Of a stretch of 64,000 nt of DNA, positions 1-7,762 are shown piece after piece (positions within the stretch are counted from its first letter, which is position 1; each line of letters starts with the position of its first letter). This DNA comes from Natronoarchaeum philippinense (GTDB lineage: Archaea; Halobacteriota; Halobacteria; Halobacteriales; Natronoarchaeaceae). The stretch covers positions 496,001 to 560,000 of the forward strand of contig NZ_OBEJ01000002.1 of NCBI RefSeq assembly GCF_900215575.1, given 5' to 3'. The notes below the pieces were generated by a model, which did no database searches, was not told where the DNA came from, and saw only the letters and a program-made list of their open reading frames with translations. A program made the translations under genes and the position numbers.

Positions 1-270
1 CTGCGAACGCGTCAGGAACACTGGAAGCCGACGACCGACGCCGTCCAGCGCTTCGGCCCCGAGGCGTCGAAGAATGTGATCGAACTCGACGCCGCCGACG
101 CGCGGGCCTTCGCCGCCGGCGAGGACTTAGAGCCGGACTGGGACGGCGACTGGGGCTACCTGATCGGCGCCCACGAGATCGCCGGCGGCATCGAGCCGAT
201 CGGCGTCGGCCTGTTCACCCACGGCACGCTGCGCTCGATGGTGCCGAAGGGACGCCAGCGCGACGTGTAG
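1..270 (+). CDS. C-terminal part of a PUA-like / NOP2-Sun-type RNA-modification protein (5' truncated)
   Basis: The frame is open from the first base and stops at TAG 268-270, giving the last 89 residues of a gene that begins outside the window. The visible part ends with a pattern of glycine-rich strands (GVGLFTHGTLRSMVPKGR), resembling the PUA-like C-terminal domain of haloarchaeal proteins annotated as NOL1/NOP2/Sun-type or DUF7122. Such domains bind structured RNA beside a methyltransferase domain. The catalytic part is not visible, so methyltransferase activity is an inference from the family and was not seen. Confidence 0.5.
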   Translation: MRTRQEHWKPTTDAVQRFGPEASKNVIELDAADARAFAAGEDLEPDWDGDWGYLIGAHEIAGGIEPIGVGLFTHGTLRSMVPKGRQRDV

Positions 271-374
271 AGACTGCGAAAGCGGTTTTGAGACTGACGT
301 GTCCCCTCGAAAACCAGTGGCCACGAAGCTTATACCGGCTCCGTAGATGATTCTCGCGTATCGCCATCGGAACC

Positions 375-524
375 ATGCTCAATCTGCAACGATACGTCGA
401 GCGATTCCTCGTCAGAGAGGGAGACACGCCGATCTTTCGGTGTACCGGCTGTGGCTGTACGTACGGCTCGAACAACGACTCCTGTACCGAGTGCTGGAGC
501 GGTCGGCTCGTGCGGGTCGAGTGA
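375..524 (+). CDS. 49-aa zinc-ribbon microprotein
   Basis: ATG 375 opens a 49-codon frame ending TGA 522-524. The protein has a basic helix-like start (LQRYVERFLVREG) followed by Cys23, Cys26 and Cys28, then Cys37 and Cys40, the paired-cysteine layout of a zinc ribbon. A TATA-like CTTATACC at 328-335 lies about 40 nt upstream. Haloarchaea encode many such proteins under 70 residues with two C-x2-C pairs. No function is assigned; RNA, DNA or protein binding is possible. The gene is convergent with the aldo/keto reductase, whose stop is 27 nt away. Confidence 0.7.
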   Translation: MLNLQRYVERFLVREGDTPIFRCTGCGCTYGSNNDSCTECWSGRLVRVE

Positions 525-551
525 GGTCGGGCCGGCGTCCGGACGCCCCGC

Positions 552-1391
552 TTACTGCGAGATACCGTACACGTCTCGACTCCAGTCTTTCTCCCGGGTG
601 TCGTAGACTGCGTGGTCCCGGTCGAGAGCGTCGAGCCGCTCGCGGTCGGCGTCGTCGAGCGACCAGTCGAACAACTCGAAGTTGTCGCGGATGTGCTCGG
701 GCGACCCCGACTTGGGGATGGCGACCACGTCGTTCTCGATGGCCCACCGGAGCACGATCTGGGCGGGCGTCTTCTCGTAGGCCTCGGCCAGTTCCTGCAC
801 GGTGTCGTCGTCGAGCACCTCGGTCCGGGCCAGCGGCGCCGCGGCCTCGATCACGGTGTCGGACTCCCGGATCGCTTCGACCCAGTCGGGCCGTTGGAGC
901 CACGGGTGGTGCTCGATCTGGTTGACGGCGATCGGCACGTCCGAGATGTGATTCGCCGCTCCGAGCTGGTAGGGGCTGAAGTTCGAGACGCCGATGTTCC
1001 GGACTTTCCCCTCCGCGTGGAGCTGTTCCATCGCGTTCAGCGTCTCCCGGAGCGACACCGCCGGGTTGGGCCAGTGGATCAGGTATAGATCGAGGTAGTC
1101 GGTGCCGAGCTTTTCGAGGGACTCCTCGCACGACCTGCGGACCGACTCGTACTCCAGATTCTTCGGGAGCACCTTCGAGGTGAGAAACAGGTCGTCGCGG
1201 TCGTAGTCGGCGAGCACCTCGCCGATCTCGGCCTCGTTCATGTAGCCCTCGGCCGTGTCGACGTGCGTGTAGCCCGCATCGAGCGCGGCGCGAACCCCCT
1301 TCTGGACGGTCTCGCCGCCGATGTCCCACGTTCCGTAGCCGATCATCGGCATCTCGTCGCCGCCGGGCAGCGTCACTGTCGGTGTACTCAT
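552..1391 (-). CDS. Aldo/keto reductase (2,5-diketo-gluconate reductase type)
   Basis: 279 aa, a usual length for the family. ATG 1391 is chosen because family similarity begins at once (TLPGGDEMPMIGYGTW). The N-terminal GYGTWDIGG strand, the DTAEGYMNE segment carrying the catalytic Asp-Tyr pair, the LDLYLIHWPNP strand and the GVSNFSPYQL motif are all present, as is the AIPKSGSPEHIRDN cofactor loop. The enzyme should reduce aldehydes or ketones with NADPH in the cytoplasm; its substrate is unknown. A second, dissimilar aldo/keto reductase lies at 44769-45857. Confidence 0.9.
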   Translation of the reverse strand: MSTPTVTLPGGDEMPMIGYGTWDIGGETVQKGVRAALDAGYTHVDTAEGYMNEAEIGEVLADYDRDDLFLTSKVLPKNLEYESVRRSCEESLEKLGTDYLDLYLIHWPNPAVSLRETLNAMEQLHAEGKVRNIGVSNFSPYQLGAANHISDVPIAVNQIEHHPWLQRPDWVEAIRESDTVIEAAAPLARTEVLDDDTVQELAEAYEKTPAQIVLRWAIENDVVAIPKSGSPEHIRDNFELFDWSLDDADRERLDALDRDHAVYDTREKDWSRDVYGISQ

Positions 1392-1479
1392 ACGGACGCC
1401 ACTATGCGAGAGCCGCCCTAACCGTTGGGGGTTCCGGCACGCGCGTCGGAGTCGAGCAGGACGCCGCGGTCGCCGCGGC

Positions 1480-1926
1480 TCAATCGGCGTGCCGAACAAT
1501 GTGCACGTCGTAGCGCGGGTCCTCCGAGATCGGGTTGCCGACGCTGGTCAGCGGCGTCGAGACGCGGCCGGCGTTCTCGCTGCCGACGAAGATGATCGAC
1601 GCCTCCAGATCGGCCGCGACCTGTCGGATCGCGCGCGTCACGTCGGTCGTCAGCGTCGCCCGGTAGTCGGTCTCTGCGGTCTCCTCGCAGCGAAGCCGCG
1701 CCGCCGGCGCGACATCCTCGACCTGCTGGCGAAGCCGCGTGCAGATTCGGTCGGTGTCGAACTGCTCGCCGGGGTCGATCCAGCCGCGGTCGCGGGCGAA
1801 CTCGGCGTCCGGCGGGATCACCGCCAGCGCGACGACCTCCTCGCCGGTAAGTTCGCCGAACTCGGTCGCGCGGTCGAGCGCGGCCGTCGAGAGCGCCGAG
1901 CCGTCGAACGGCACCAGAAGTGTCAT
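1480..1926 (-). CDS. UspA-family universal stress protein
   Basis: 148 aa starting at ATG 1926; the frame is open upstream, but family similarity starts at MTLLVPFDGS. The chain has the Usp alpha/beta fold with the N-terminal VPFDGSALSTAALDRA segment and a C-terminal DVHIVRH strand. The usual ATP-binding loop G-x2-G-x9-G(S/T) is degenerate here (FVGSENAGRVSTPLTS), so nucleotide binding is uncertain. It lies between Bax1 and an aldo/keto reductase on the same strand, with 50 nt to the former. The role is probably stress adaptation, by family only. Confidence 0.8.
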   Translation of the reverse strand: MTLLVPFDGSALSTAALDRATEFGELTGEEVVALAVIPPDAEFARDRGWIDPGEQFDTDRICTRLRQQVEDVAPAARLRCEETAETDYRATLTTDVTRAIRQVAADLEASIIFVGSENAGRVSTPLTSVGNPISEDPRYDVHIVRHAD

Positions 1927-1976
1927 AGTTCGATCGTCATCGGGACGGATGTTAACTGTTTGGCGGCGGTCGCCGT

Positions 1977-3503
1977 TCACTCCTCGCGCTCGCGGACGGT
2001 CCCGCCGGACAGGCCCTCCCACTCGACGCGGTAGCCAAGCGCCGACAGCGCCGCGCTGGCGTCCCCGATGTCGGCGTCGCCGAGCGCGGATTCGGCCTCC
2101 GACAAGGTCATCCCCGTCTCGATCTCGTCGGCCAGCGCGTCCAGCACAGCGGGGCGGACCAGCGTGCGCCCGATCCGGTCGTGCTCGGGGAACGATTTGT
2201 CTTCGATCGCGGCCTCGCTGACGCCGTGGCGGGACGCCAGCGCGTCGAAGCCGATCACGTCTTCGTCGGGGACGAGTTCCGCGGGGAGGTCGGCCGCGCT
2301 CGCCGCGACCAGCTCGTTCTCGTACGTCCTGAGGGCGTCCCGTACGTCCTTGATCCGGACGGTCCCGGAGTAGGGAATCGCACGGTGGTCCCGTGCCTCG
2401 ATCGCCTCGCCGGCGCCGAGGCTCTCGTCGACGGCGACCAGCAGTTCCTCGTCGTCGACGGCGTCTAACTTTTCGAGCTTCGAGTCGACGTACTCGGGCG
2501 TCCAAAAGCCCATAATCTCGAAGTAGATGGTGAAATCAGCGTGGCGATACTCGAAGGAGAAGTCAGGAATCAGTACGCTCGCGCCGGCCGCCAGCGGCTC
2601 CGGTTCGCGGACGAGGTCCCAGTCGAGATCGAGCGACTCGAATCGGGCGGCGAAGTCGGCCTCGACGCCGCTGTCGTAGCTGACCTCGGTGACGGGCTCG
2701 GCGTCGGGGACGCGCACCGGGTCGTCGTCGGAGAGCCGAAGCTCGCGCTCGGTGCCCCGGTCGTCGATGGTTGCTGTGAGCGTCCACTCGTCGGCTTTCA
2801 CGACGGTCCGAAGCAGTCGGGCGAAGCGGGTGCCGTACCGCCGAGTCGCGCGAAACAGCCGGTCAGGGCCGGTGACGACGACCTCCCGAGCGCCGCCGGT
2901 CCCGTCCTCGTTGTCGATCTTCTTCACCTCGTACATCAGCCGGAGTCGCTTGACGGCCGACACCAGCGCCTTGGGATCGGAGGACCGAACGCGGATCTCG
3001 GTGGCGTCGAACAGCGCGGTCTGTGCCAGCGAGAGGTTGTACTGGGCCAGTAACTCGTCGGGCGCCCAGCGCGCGTCGACCGACGCCAGCGTCTGGCGCG
3101 GTTCGAGGTCGGCGTGCAGCGACTGCTCGACGGCGTCGGCGTCCGCGCCGAGACGGTCGGCGGCTCGGTCGAGCGCGCGCTCCCGGTCGGCCGTCGTCAC
3201 GACGCCCTCGGCTTCGGCGGCCGCGAACGCCGCCGTCCGGGCGCGCTCGGGGTCGAGCGGCGCCCGCGTCTCGAACGCCGCCTCGCGGTCGAGCAGTTTC
3301 GCAAAGCCCCGGACCAGTTTGAAGTCCTCGGCCTCGTGTTCGAGGTCGGTGAGCGCCGCTGTCAACTCTTCTTTCCGGTGGTCGACGTGACCCTGATAGG
3401 TCCCGAGGACCTTCGCGGCCAGCGGGCGGTGACGCCGCTCGGCAAACTGGGGTTGGTAGCCCCCGCCAGCCCGCGAGACGCGCAGCAGGTCCTTGGTGAG
3501 CAT
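1977..3503 (-). CDS. bax1: DUF790 / Bax1-type nuclease, XPB partner
   Basis: 508 aa from ATG 3503; an in-frame upstream start at 3557 would add 18 residues without family similarity. MLTKDLLRVSRAGG is the typical DUF790 opening. The central-C-terminal region has a PD-(D/E)xK-like nuclease core: Asp in LIPDFSFEYRH, then Glu in YFEIMGFWTPEY, followed by K/E residues. Characterised family members (Bax1) bind XPB helicase and cut DNA near bubbles, in a role like that of eukaryotic XPG or XPF. The XPB gene is 2.6 kb upstream on the same strand, with three genes between, which supports the assignment. The C-terminal 90 residues resemble winged-helix folds. Confidence 0.85.
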   Translation of the reverse strand: MLTKDLLRVSRAGGGYQPQFAERRHRPLAAKVLGTYQGHVDHRKEELTAALTDLEHEAEDFKLVRGFAKLLDREAAFETRAPLDPERARTAAFAAAEAEGVVTTADRERALDRAADRLGADADAVEQSLHADLEPRQTLASVDARWAPDELLAQYNLSLAQTALFDATEIRVRSSDPKALVSAVKRLRLMYEVKKIDNEDGTGGAREVVVTGPDRLFRATRRYGTRFARLLRTVVKADEWTLTATIDDRGTERELRLSDDDPVRVPDAEPVTEVSYDSGVEADFAARFESLDLDWDLVREPEPLAAGASVLIPDFSFEYRHADFTIYFEIMGFWTPEYVDSKLEKLDAVDDEELLVAVDESLGAGEAIEARDHRAIPYSGTVRIKDVRDALRTYENELVAASAADLPAELVPDEDVIGFDALASRHGVSEAAIEDKSFPEHDRIGRTLVRPAVLDALADEIETGMTLSEAESALGDADIGDASAALSALGYRVEWEGLSGGTVREREE

Positions 3504-3560
3504 CGCCTCGACGTGGGCGCCGACGGGGCAAAAACGATGCGACGGCGGTCGACGCACTGC

Positions 3561-3613
3561 GGGACGCCGACGGCCTTCGGCGTCGGAGCGCTGGGACGCC
3601 GACGGCCTTCGGC
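3561..3613. repeat. 21-bp direct repeat with hairpin potential downstream of the response regulator
   Basis: GGGACGCCGACGGCCTTCGG plus one C occurs at 3561-3581 and again at 3593-3613, a 32-bp period. In the first copy GACGCCGA can pair with TCGGCGTC across a 6-nt loop, so it could fold as a hairpin. The two copies lie between the response-regulator stop and the Bax1 start, both read leftward. It may be a terminator or processing signal for the upstream gene, or a small duplicated repeat. Confidence 0.5.
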
Positions 3614-3657
3614 ATCGCCGCGATGCCGTCGACGGAGTGTCGGGCTACTCCTGTCGG

Positions 3658-4272
3658 TCACTCCGAGTTCGGCTGCTCGAACTCGCGGAACACCGATCGA
3701 AAGTCCCTGTCCTCGAAGCGGTACAGCGTCGCCTCTAGATCGCCTTCGATCTCCTCGATCCGGCGCTCGAGTCGGACGTAGGCGTCGCTCCGCTGGAGTT
3801 CGGCGTCCGTGACGTGCTTTTCGAGCACCGACCGTTTCGAGACGTTGGCGAAGTATTCCTGAAGTCCATCTTGGTACTTCGTCCGCGCGAGCAGACGTTC
3901 GACGGTGCCGACGAGCGTATCTCGGTCGATCGGCTTGACGAGGTACTCGTCGAACCCCATCTCGACGACATCGAGGTCGGGATCGATGGCCGTGACGACG
4001 GCGACGGGACACTCCGCGCCGCGGTCCCGCAGCGCGGCGAGCACGTCGTCGCCCGAGACGTTGGGCATTCGCCGGTCGAGCAACAGCACGTCGATCTCGT
4101 CGTCCCACGCCGTCAGCGCCGCCTCGCCGCCGTCGGCCACGTGAACGCGGTAGTCGTCCTCGAGCCACGTGGCGTACAGTTGGGCGACCTGCGATTCGTC
4201 CTCGACGATTAGTACGTCGACTTGCGGTCCGTCCTCGGACGTGCCGGCCGGCGCCTCGGTCATAGCAGCCAC
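3658..4272 (-). CDS. HalX-domain response regulator
   Basis: 204 aa from ATG 4272, or 201 from ATG 4263. The receiver domain has the acidic pair Glu24-Asp25 in VLIVEDESQ, the phospho-acceptor Asp66 in LLLDRRMP, and the lysine of EYLVKPID. The remainder (KYQDGLQEYFANVSKRS onward) is the HalX domain, a haloarchaeal output module of unknown action. There is no adjacent histidine kinase; the closest is at 16242. It is read leftward between Bax1 and the alpha/beta hydrolase. Either DNA-independent signalling or partner binding is possible. Confidence 0.88.
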   Translation of the reverse strand: MAAMTEAPAGTSEDGPQVDVLIVEDESQVAQLYATWLEDDYRVHVADGGEAALTAWDDEIDVLLLDRRMPNVSGDDVLAALRDRGAECPVAVVTAIDPDLDVVEMGFDEYLVKPIDRDTLVGTVERLLARTKYQDGLQEYFANVSKRSVLEKHVTDAELQRSDAYVRLERRIEEIEGDLEATLYRFEDRDFRSVFREFEQPNSE

Positions 4273-4394
4273 GCTGCTGATCGTTTCGGCAACGGTGCGC
4301 TCAGGGTCGGTCGGGGGACAGTACGAACAGCTCCGAGGGAGCGCATGGTAACGTCTGACACATTACGTGCCGGACACTATAGCTCTGGCGGACA

Positions 4395-5279
4395 CTACTC
4401 CGAGAGGAAGTCCACGAGCAACCGGTTCACGGCGTCGGTCCGCTCTCTGGGCGCCCAGTGGCCACACTCGGAAAGCACTTCGAGGCTGGCGTCGGGAATT
4501 CGCGTCGCGGCATTTCGGGACCAGTCCGCTGGAAACACCGGGTCGTCGGCACCGTGGATCAGGAGAGTTGGCACCGGCACCTCCTCGAGTCGCGGCGAGT
4601 AGTTGGTGCGAAACCCCGACCGCCGGACTTCGTGTCGACGCCACCGACGGTAGGCCTTGCCGGCTTGGGGGTGCTGGAGTTCACGGTAGTACTCGTCGAT
4701 CACGGCGTCGGACAGCGCATCGACGTCGTGGACGATCCCTCGAAGACTCTGCTTGGCCAGCAGTCGGTGACGCCTGTGTACCGACAGCGAGAGTTCGTTG
4801 AGTATCGGCGCCCGGGAGAGCGCGTACGTCGCCAGCCCGTTCGGCAGTTCCTGTCCCAGCCCGTAGCTGCCGACGAGCGCGAGCTTCTCGACGCGCTCTG
4901 GTTCGCGGAGAGAATAGCCCAGCCCGACGCCGCCGCCCAGCGAGACGCCGACGATGCTGACAGTGTCGAACCCGAGTGCGTCCACCACGGCACTGAGCAC
5001 GTCGACGTGAAACGTCGTGCTGTAGCTGGCGTCGGGTCGGGCGCTGCGGCCGTAGCCAGCCATGTCGAGCGCGACGACGCGGCGATCGGCCGCCAGCGGG
5101 CCGATCGTCGCGCCCCACGACAGCGTCGCGGCGTCGACGGCGCCGCCGTGGAGCAAGCACACCGGCGTTCGGCCGCTCCCCGACGAGAGGTAGTGTAACT
5201 CCAGCCCGTCGACCGTGAGCCACTCGTTGACGGGCTCGAAGTGTGGAGGGTGCTCCGTCGCCATCGTGTAGGTCGTCAT
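4395..5279 (-). CDS. Alpha/beta-hydrolase fold protein
   Basis: 294 aa from ATG 5279, or 289 from ATG 5264. It shows the HGGAVDA oxyanion-loop sequence, the nucleophile elbow GVSLGGG with its serine, an Asp in IHGADDPVFP and the catalytic His in ECGHWAPRE, so the Ser-Asp-His triad is complete. Length and motif order fit the epoxide-hydrolase/haloperoxidase-like group; the substrate cannot be read from sequence. The last 9 bases including the stop (CGGACACTA on the + strand) recur once, 18 nt downstream of the gene end. It lies between the DnaJ-ferredoxin and the response regulator. Confidence 0.85.
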   Translation of the reverse strand: MTTYTMATEHPPHFEPVNEWLTVDGLELHYLSSGSGRTPVCLLHGGAVDAATLSWGATIGPLAADRRVVALDMAGYGRSARPDASYSTTFHVDVLSAVVDALGFDTVSIVGVSLGGGVGLGYSLREPERVEKLALVGSYGLGQELPNGLATYALSRAPILNELSLSVHRRHRLLAKQSLRGIVHDVDALSDAVIDEYYRELQHPQAGKAYRRWRRHEVRRSGFRTNYSPRLEEVPVPTLLIHGADDPVFPADWSRNAATRIPDASLEVLSECGHWAPRERTDAVNRLLVDFLSE

Positions 5280-5383
5280 CACGCGCCGGGAAATACCTTG
5301 CAGCGGTAGAGTGCGTCGTGGGGCGGCAGACGGCGTCGTGAGTCTGCAATCGCTGCCGTGGATCGGCAGCTGACGACGCGGTG

Positions 5384-6037
5384 TCAGTCTGAGTGGGCGC
5401 GCTCGAACCGGCTCGCAGACAGCAACAGTTCTTCGACTTCCGGGAGGTGCTTGACGTTGTAGACGATCTTCGTGTCGGCCGTGACGGGTGTGGTGATACA
5501 GGACAGGCGGATGCCGCGGTCGATCATCTCCGAGGACAGCACGTGGCTCGTCGGCGGCGGGACCTCGCCGTCGATCACCGCGACCGCGCAGTTCGAGCAG
5601 GCACCGCCGCGGCAGGCGAAGGGCCACGCGAGGCCGCTGTTCTCGGCGGCTTCGAGCAGCGATTCGCCCGGTTCGACGACGAACTCCCCGTGGTCGCTCT
5701 CGCTCAGGTCGGCGTCGGCGGCGCGCTCGAACAGGTCGTCGTCGTCCAGCGACCAGCCGTGATCGTCGAGCACCTCGTAGTCGAGATACTCGACGCGGTG
5801 TTCGATTCGCTCGGTGTCGTCGGCGTCGTCGACGGACGGTGAGGACTCTCCGGCGTCGATGTCCGCCCGAACGTCGCCCGACTTGATCCGTTCGTAGGCG
5901 GTCTTGACGGCCTGAAACTCCTCGGTAGAGCCGCCCTGATCGGGATGGGCTGCTTTGACTCGCCGGCGGTAGGCCTCCACGAGTTCGTCCTCGTCCGCGT
6001 CCGGCTCGACACCCAGAATCTCGTATGGGGACGCCAC
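5384..6037 (-). CDS. DnaJ (J domain)-[2Fe-2S] ferredoxin fusion
   Basis: 217 aa with a GTG start at 6037. Residues 3-52 form a J domain with the diagnostic HPD at 31-33. A linker of about 60 acidic residues follows, then a plant-type ferredoxin domain with cluster ligands Cys142, Cys147, Cys150 and Cys180 (C-x4-C-x2-C...C). J domains stimulate DnaK ATPase, while the ferredoxin part carries electrons. The fusion recurs in haloarchaea, to my knowledge, but its job is not established: it could recruit Hsp70 to Fe-S assembly or act as a redox-sensitive co-chaperone. dnaK lies 3 kb away. Confidence 0.88.
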   Translation of the reverse strand: MASPYEILGVEPDADEDELVEAYRRRVKAAHPDQGGSTEEFQAVKTAYERIKSGDVRADIDAGESSPSVDDADDTERIEHRVEYLDYEVLDDHGWSLDDDDLFERAADADLSESDHGEFVVEPGESLLEAAENSGLAWPFACRGGACSNCAVAVIDGEVPPPTSHVLSSEMIDRGIRLSCITTPVTADTKIVYNVKHLPEVEELLLSASRFERAHSD

Positions 6038-6151
6038 AGGGGCCCCTAGCGAACGAACGAATATATTCTCTCGCCCGGCGGCAGGCCTTCCCTCGCTGGA
6101 CGACCGGTGGCGTCCCTGCGGCCCGAGGAGGATCGGCTCACTCCGTTCGCC

Positions 6152-7618
6152 TTATCTCCTCCTGCTCGCTACGCCCTCCTCGGCGGTGTCGTCGGCGACG
6201 ACCTCGTACAGCAGCGCGCGCTCGGTCTCCTCGCTGGGGCGGAGAATGCGCCCGAGCCGCTGGGTGAACTCGCGCTCGCTCCCGCTGCCTGAGAGCACGG
6301 CGGCGACGCTGGCGTCGGGCACGTCGATCCCCTCGTCGAGGACGTTCGAGGTGACGACGCGCGTGTACTCCCCGTCGCGGAACTTCTCCAGGATGTCCCG
6401 GCGTTCGGCCGTCGGCGTCCGGTGGGTGATCGCGGGCGCGAGAAATCGCTCTGCGATGCGGTACGCGAAGTCGTTGTGCGCGGTGAAGACGATGGTGCGC
6501 TGGCCCCGGTGGCGATCGAAAATCTCCGCGAGCGCCTCGACTTTGGCGTCACAACTCATCATGATCTCGCGGGCGCGCTGCTTGGCCAGCAGCGCCTCGC
6601 GGGCGGCCGGATCGCTCCCAGAGCGCTTGACGAGTTCCTGATAGTCGCTGCCGCTTCGGAGTTGGAGGTTCGACTGCGCGAGGTAGTCGGTGAACGTCCC
6701 CTGATTCTCCTCGTAGGCGGCGCGTTCCTCTTCGGTCAGTTCGACCGAGAGCCGGCGCACGTCGTACGGCGAGAGGTGCTCGCCCGCGAGTTCGTCCGGA
6801 TCGAGCGAGTGGACGACCGGCCCGACCAACTCCGCGACGACTTCGTGGGCGTCGTCCGGGCGCTCGAACGTCGCCGTCAGGCCGAGTCGGGCGGGCGCAG
6901 CGAGCAGGCGAGCGATCTCACGGTAGCCTTCGCCGCCGAGATGGTGGACCTCGTCGAAGATCACCAGCCCGAACCGATCGCCCAGTTCGTCGGCCCGGAG
7001 GTACGCCGAGTCGTAGGTCGCCACCGTGATCGGGCCGACGCGCTGGACGCCGCCGCCGAGTTGGCCGATTTCGACGCCGGCGGCAGTGCCCGTCGTGACG
7101 CCGCCGGTCCCTGTCTCGACGCCCTCGCTCCCCGCCTCAGCGTCGCTGGCCCGTCGCCGATTGCCGCCCGAACCGAACTCGGTTTCGAGTTCCTCGCGCC
7201 ACTGTTCGAGCAGGTCGATCGTCGGCACGACGACCAGCGTCGGCGTCGACAGGTCGGCGATCGCGGCCAGCCCGATCACCGTCTTGCCGCTCCCGGTCGG
7301 CAGTTCCAGCACGCCCCGGCGTGGCGCCGACGCGGCGTCGCCGTCCGACGCCGTGGCGTCCTCGCGCCACGCGTCGAGCGCGGCGGTCTGGTACTCTCGA
7401 AGCTGGTAGCTCGACGCCAGTTCCGGAACGGCATCGAGATCGAGCGCGCGATCCTCGTACTCGATATCGCGTGTGTCGAGTCGCTCGCGGATCGCGCCGT
7501 ACCGGTGGGCGGGCGCCCGGTAGGTCTCCGATCGGGGGTCGAACTCGGCGTCCTCGATCCCCTCGGCGTCGGCGCCGTCGATCCGGAGCGTTCCGTCCTC
7601 GAACGAGAGCGAGAGCAC
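6152..7618 (-). CDS. xpb: XPB/Rad25-type DNA helicase
   Basis: 488 aa. GTG 7618 is chosen since the open frame continues upstream but the archaeal XPB N-terminal strand begins at LSLSFEDGTLRI. Superfamily 2 motifs in order: Walker A LPTGSGKTVIGL, DEVH box VIFDEVHHLGG, TATF (motif III), and motif VI QRLGRILRP. The N-terminal damage-recognition-like domain and the RED/thumb region are consistent with archaeal XPB. It should unwind or remodel DNA during repair or transcription, in complex with Bax1 (1977-3503). Confidence 0.88.
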   Translation of the reverse strand: MLSLSFEDGTLRIDGADAEGIEDAEFDPRSETYRAPAHRYGAIRERLDTRDIEYEDRALDLDAVPELASSYQLREYQTAALDAWREDATASDGDAASAPRRGVLELPTGSGKTVIGLAAIADLSTPTLVVVPTIDLLEQWREELETEFGSGGNRRRASDAEAGSEGVETGTGGVTTGTAAGVEIGQLGGGVQRVGPITVATYDSAYLRADELGDRFGLVIFDEVHHLGGEGYREIARLLAAPARLGLTATFERPDDAHEVVAELVGPVVHSLDPDELAGEHLSPYDVRRLSVELTEEERAAYEENQGTFTDYLAQSNLQLRSGSDYQELVKRSGSDPAAREALLAKQRAREIMMSCDAKVEALAEIFDRHRGQRTIVFTAHNDFAYRIAERFLAPAITHRTPTAERRDILEKFRDGEYTRVVTSNVLDEGIDVPDASVAAVLSGSGSEREFTQRLGRILRPSEETERALLYEVVADDTAEEGVASRRR

Positions 7619-7732
7619 GGTAGCGCGTACGCACCTGAGGACAAAAAGCCACGTCACCCGCTACCGCCTCCGGCGGTCGCCCCGCGCTCGGTGGGGATCG
7701 GCGTCCTACCGGGGCCGCCGGTTTCCTGAACC

Positions 7733-7738
7733 CTTATG
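7733..7738 (+). promoter_or_regulatory. TATA-like element of grpE
   Basis: CTTATG is 24 nt before the grpE ATG, the spacing expected if transcription starts at or very close to the start codon. This would make grpE a leaderless gene. Confidence 0.5.
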
Positions 7739-7762
7739 CGTGCCCGGGGGTTTGTACCGGCC

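Noticed and set aside
6422-7729. 435-codon frame antisense to xpb
   Set aside because: Shadow of a gene with complete helicase motifs.
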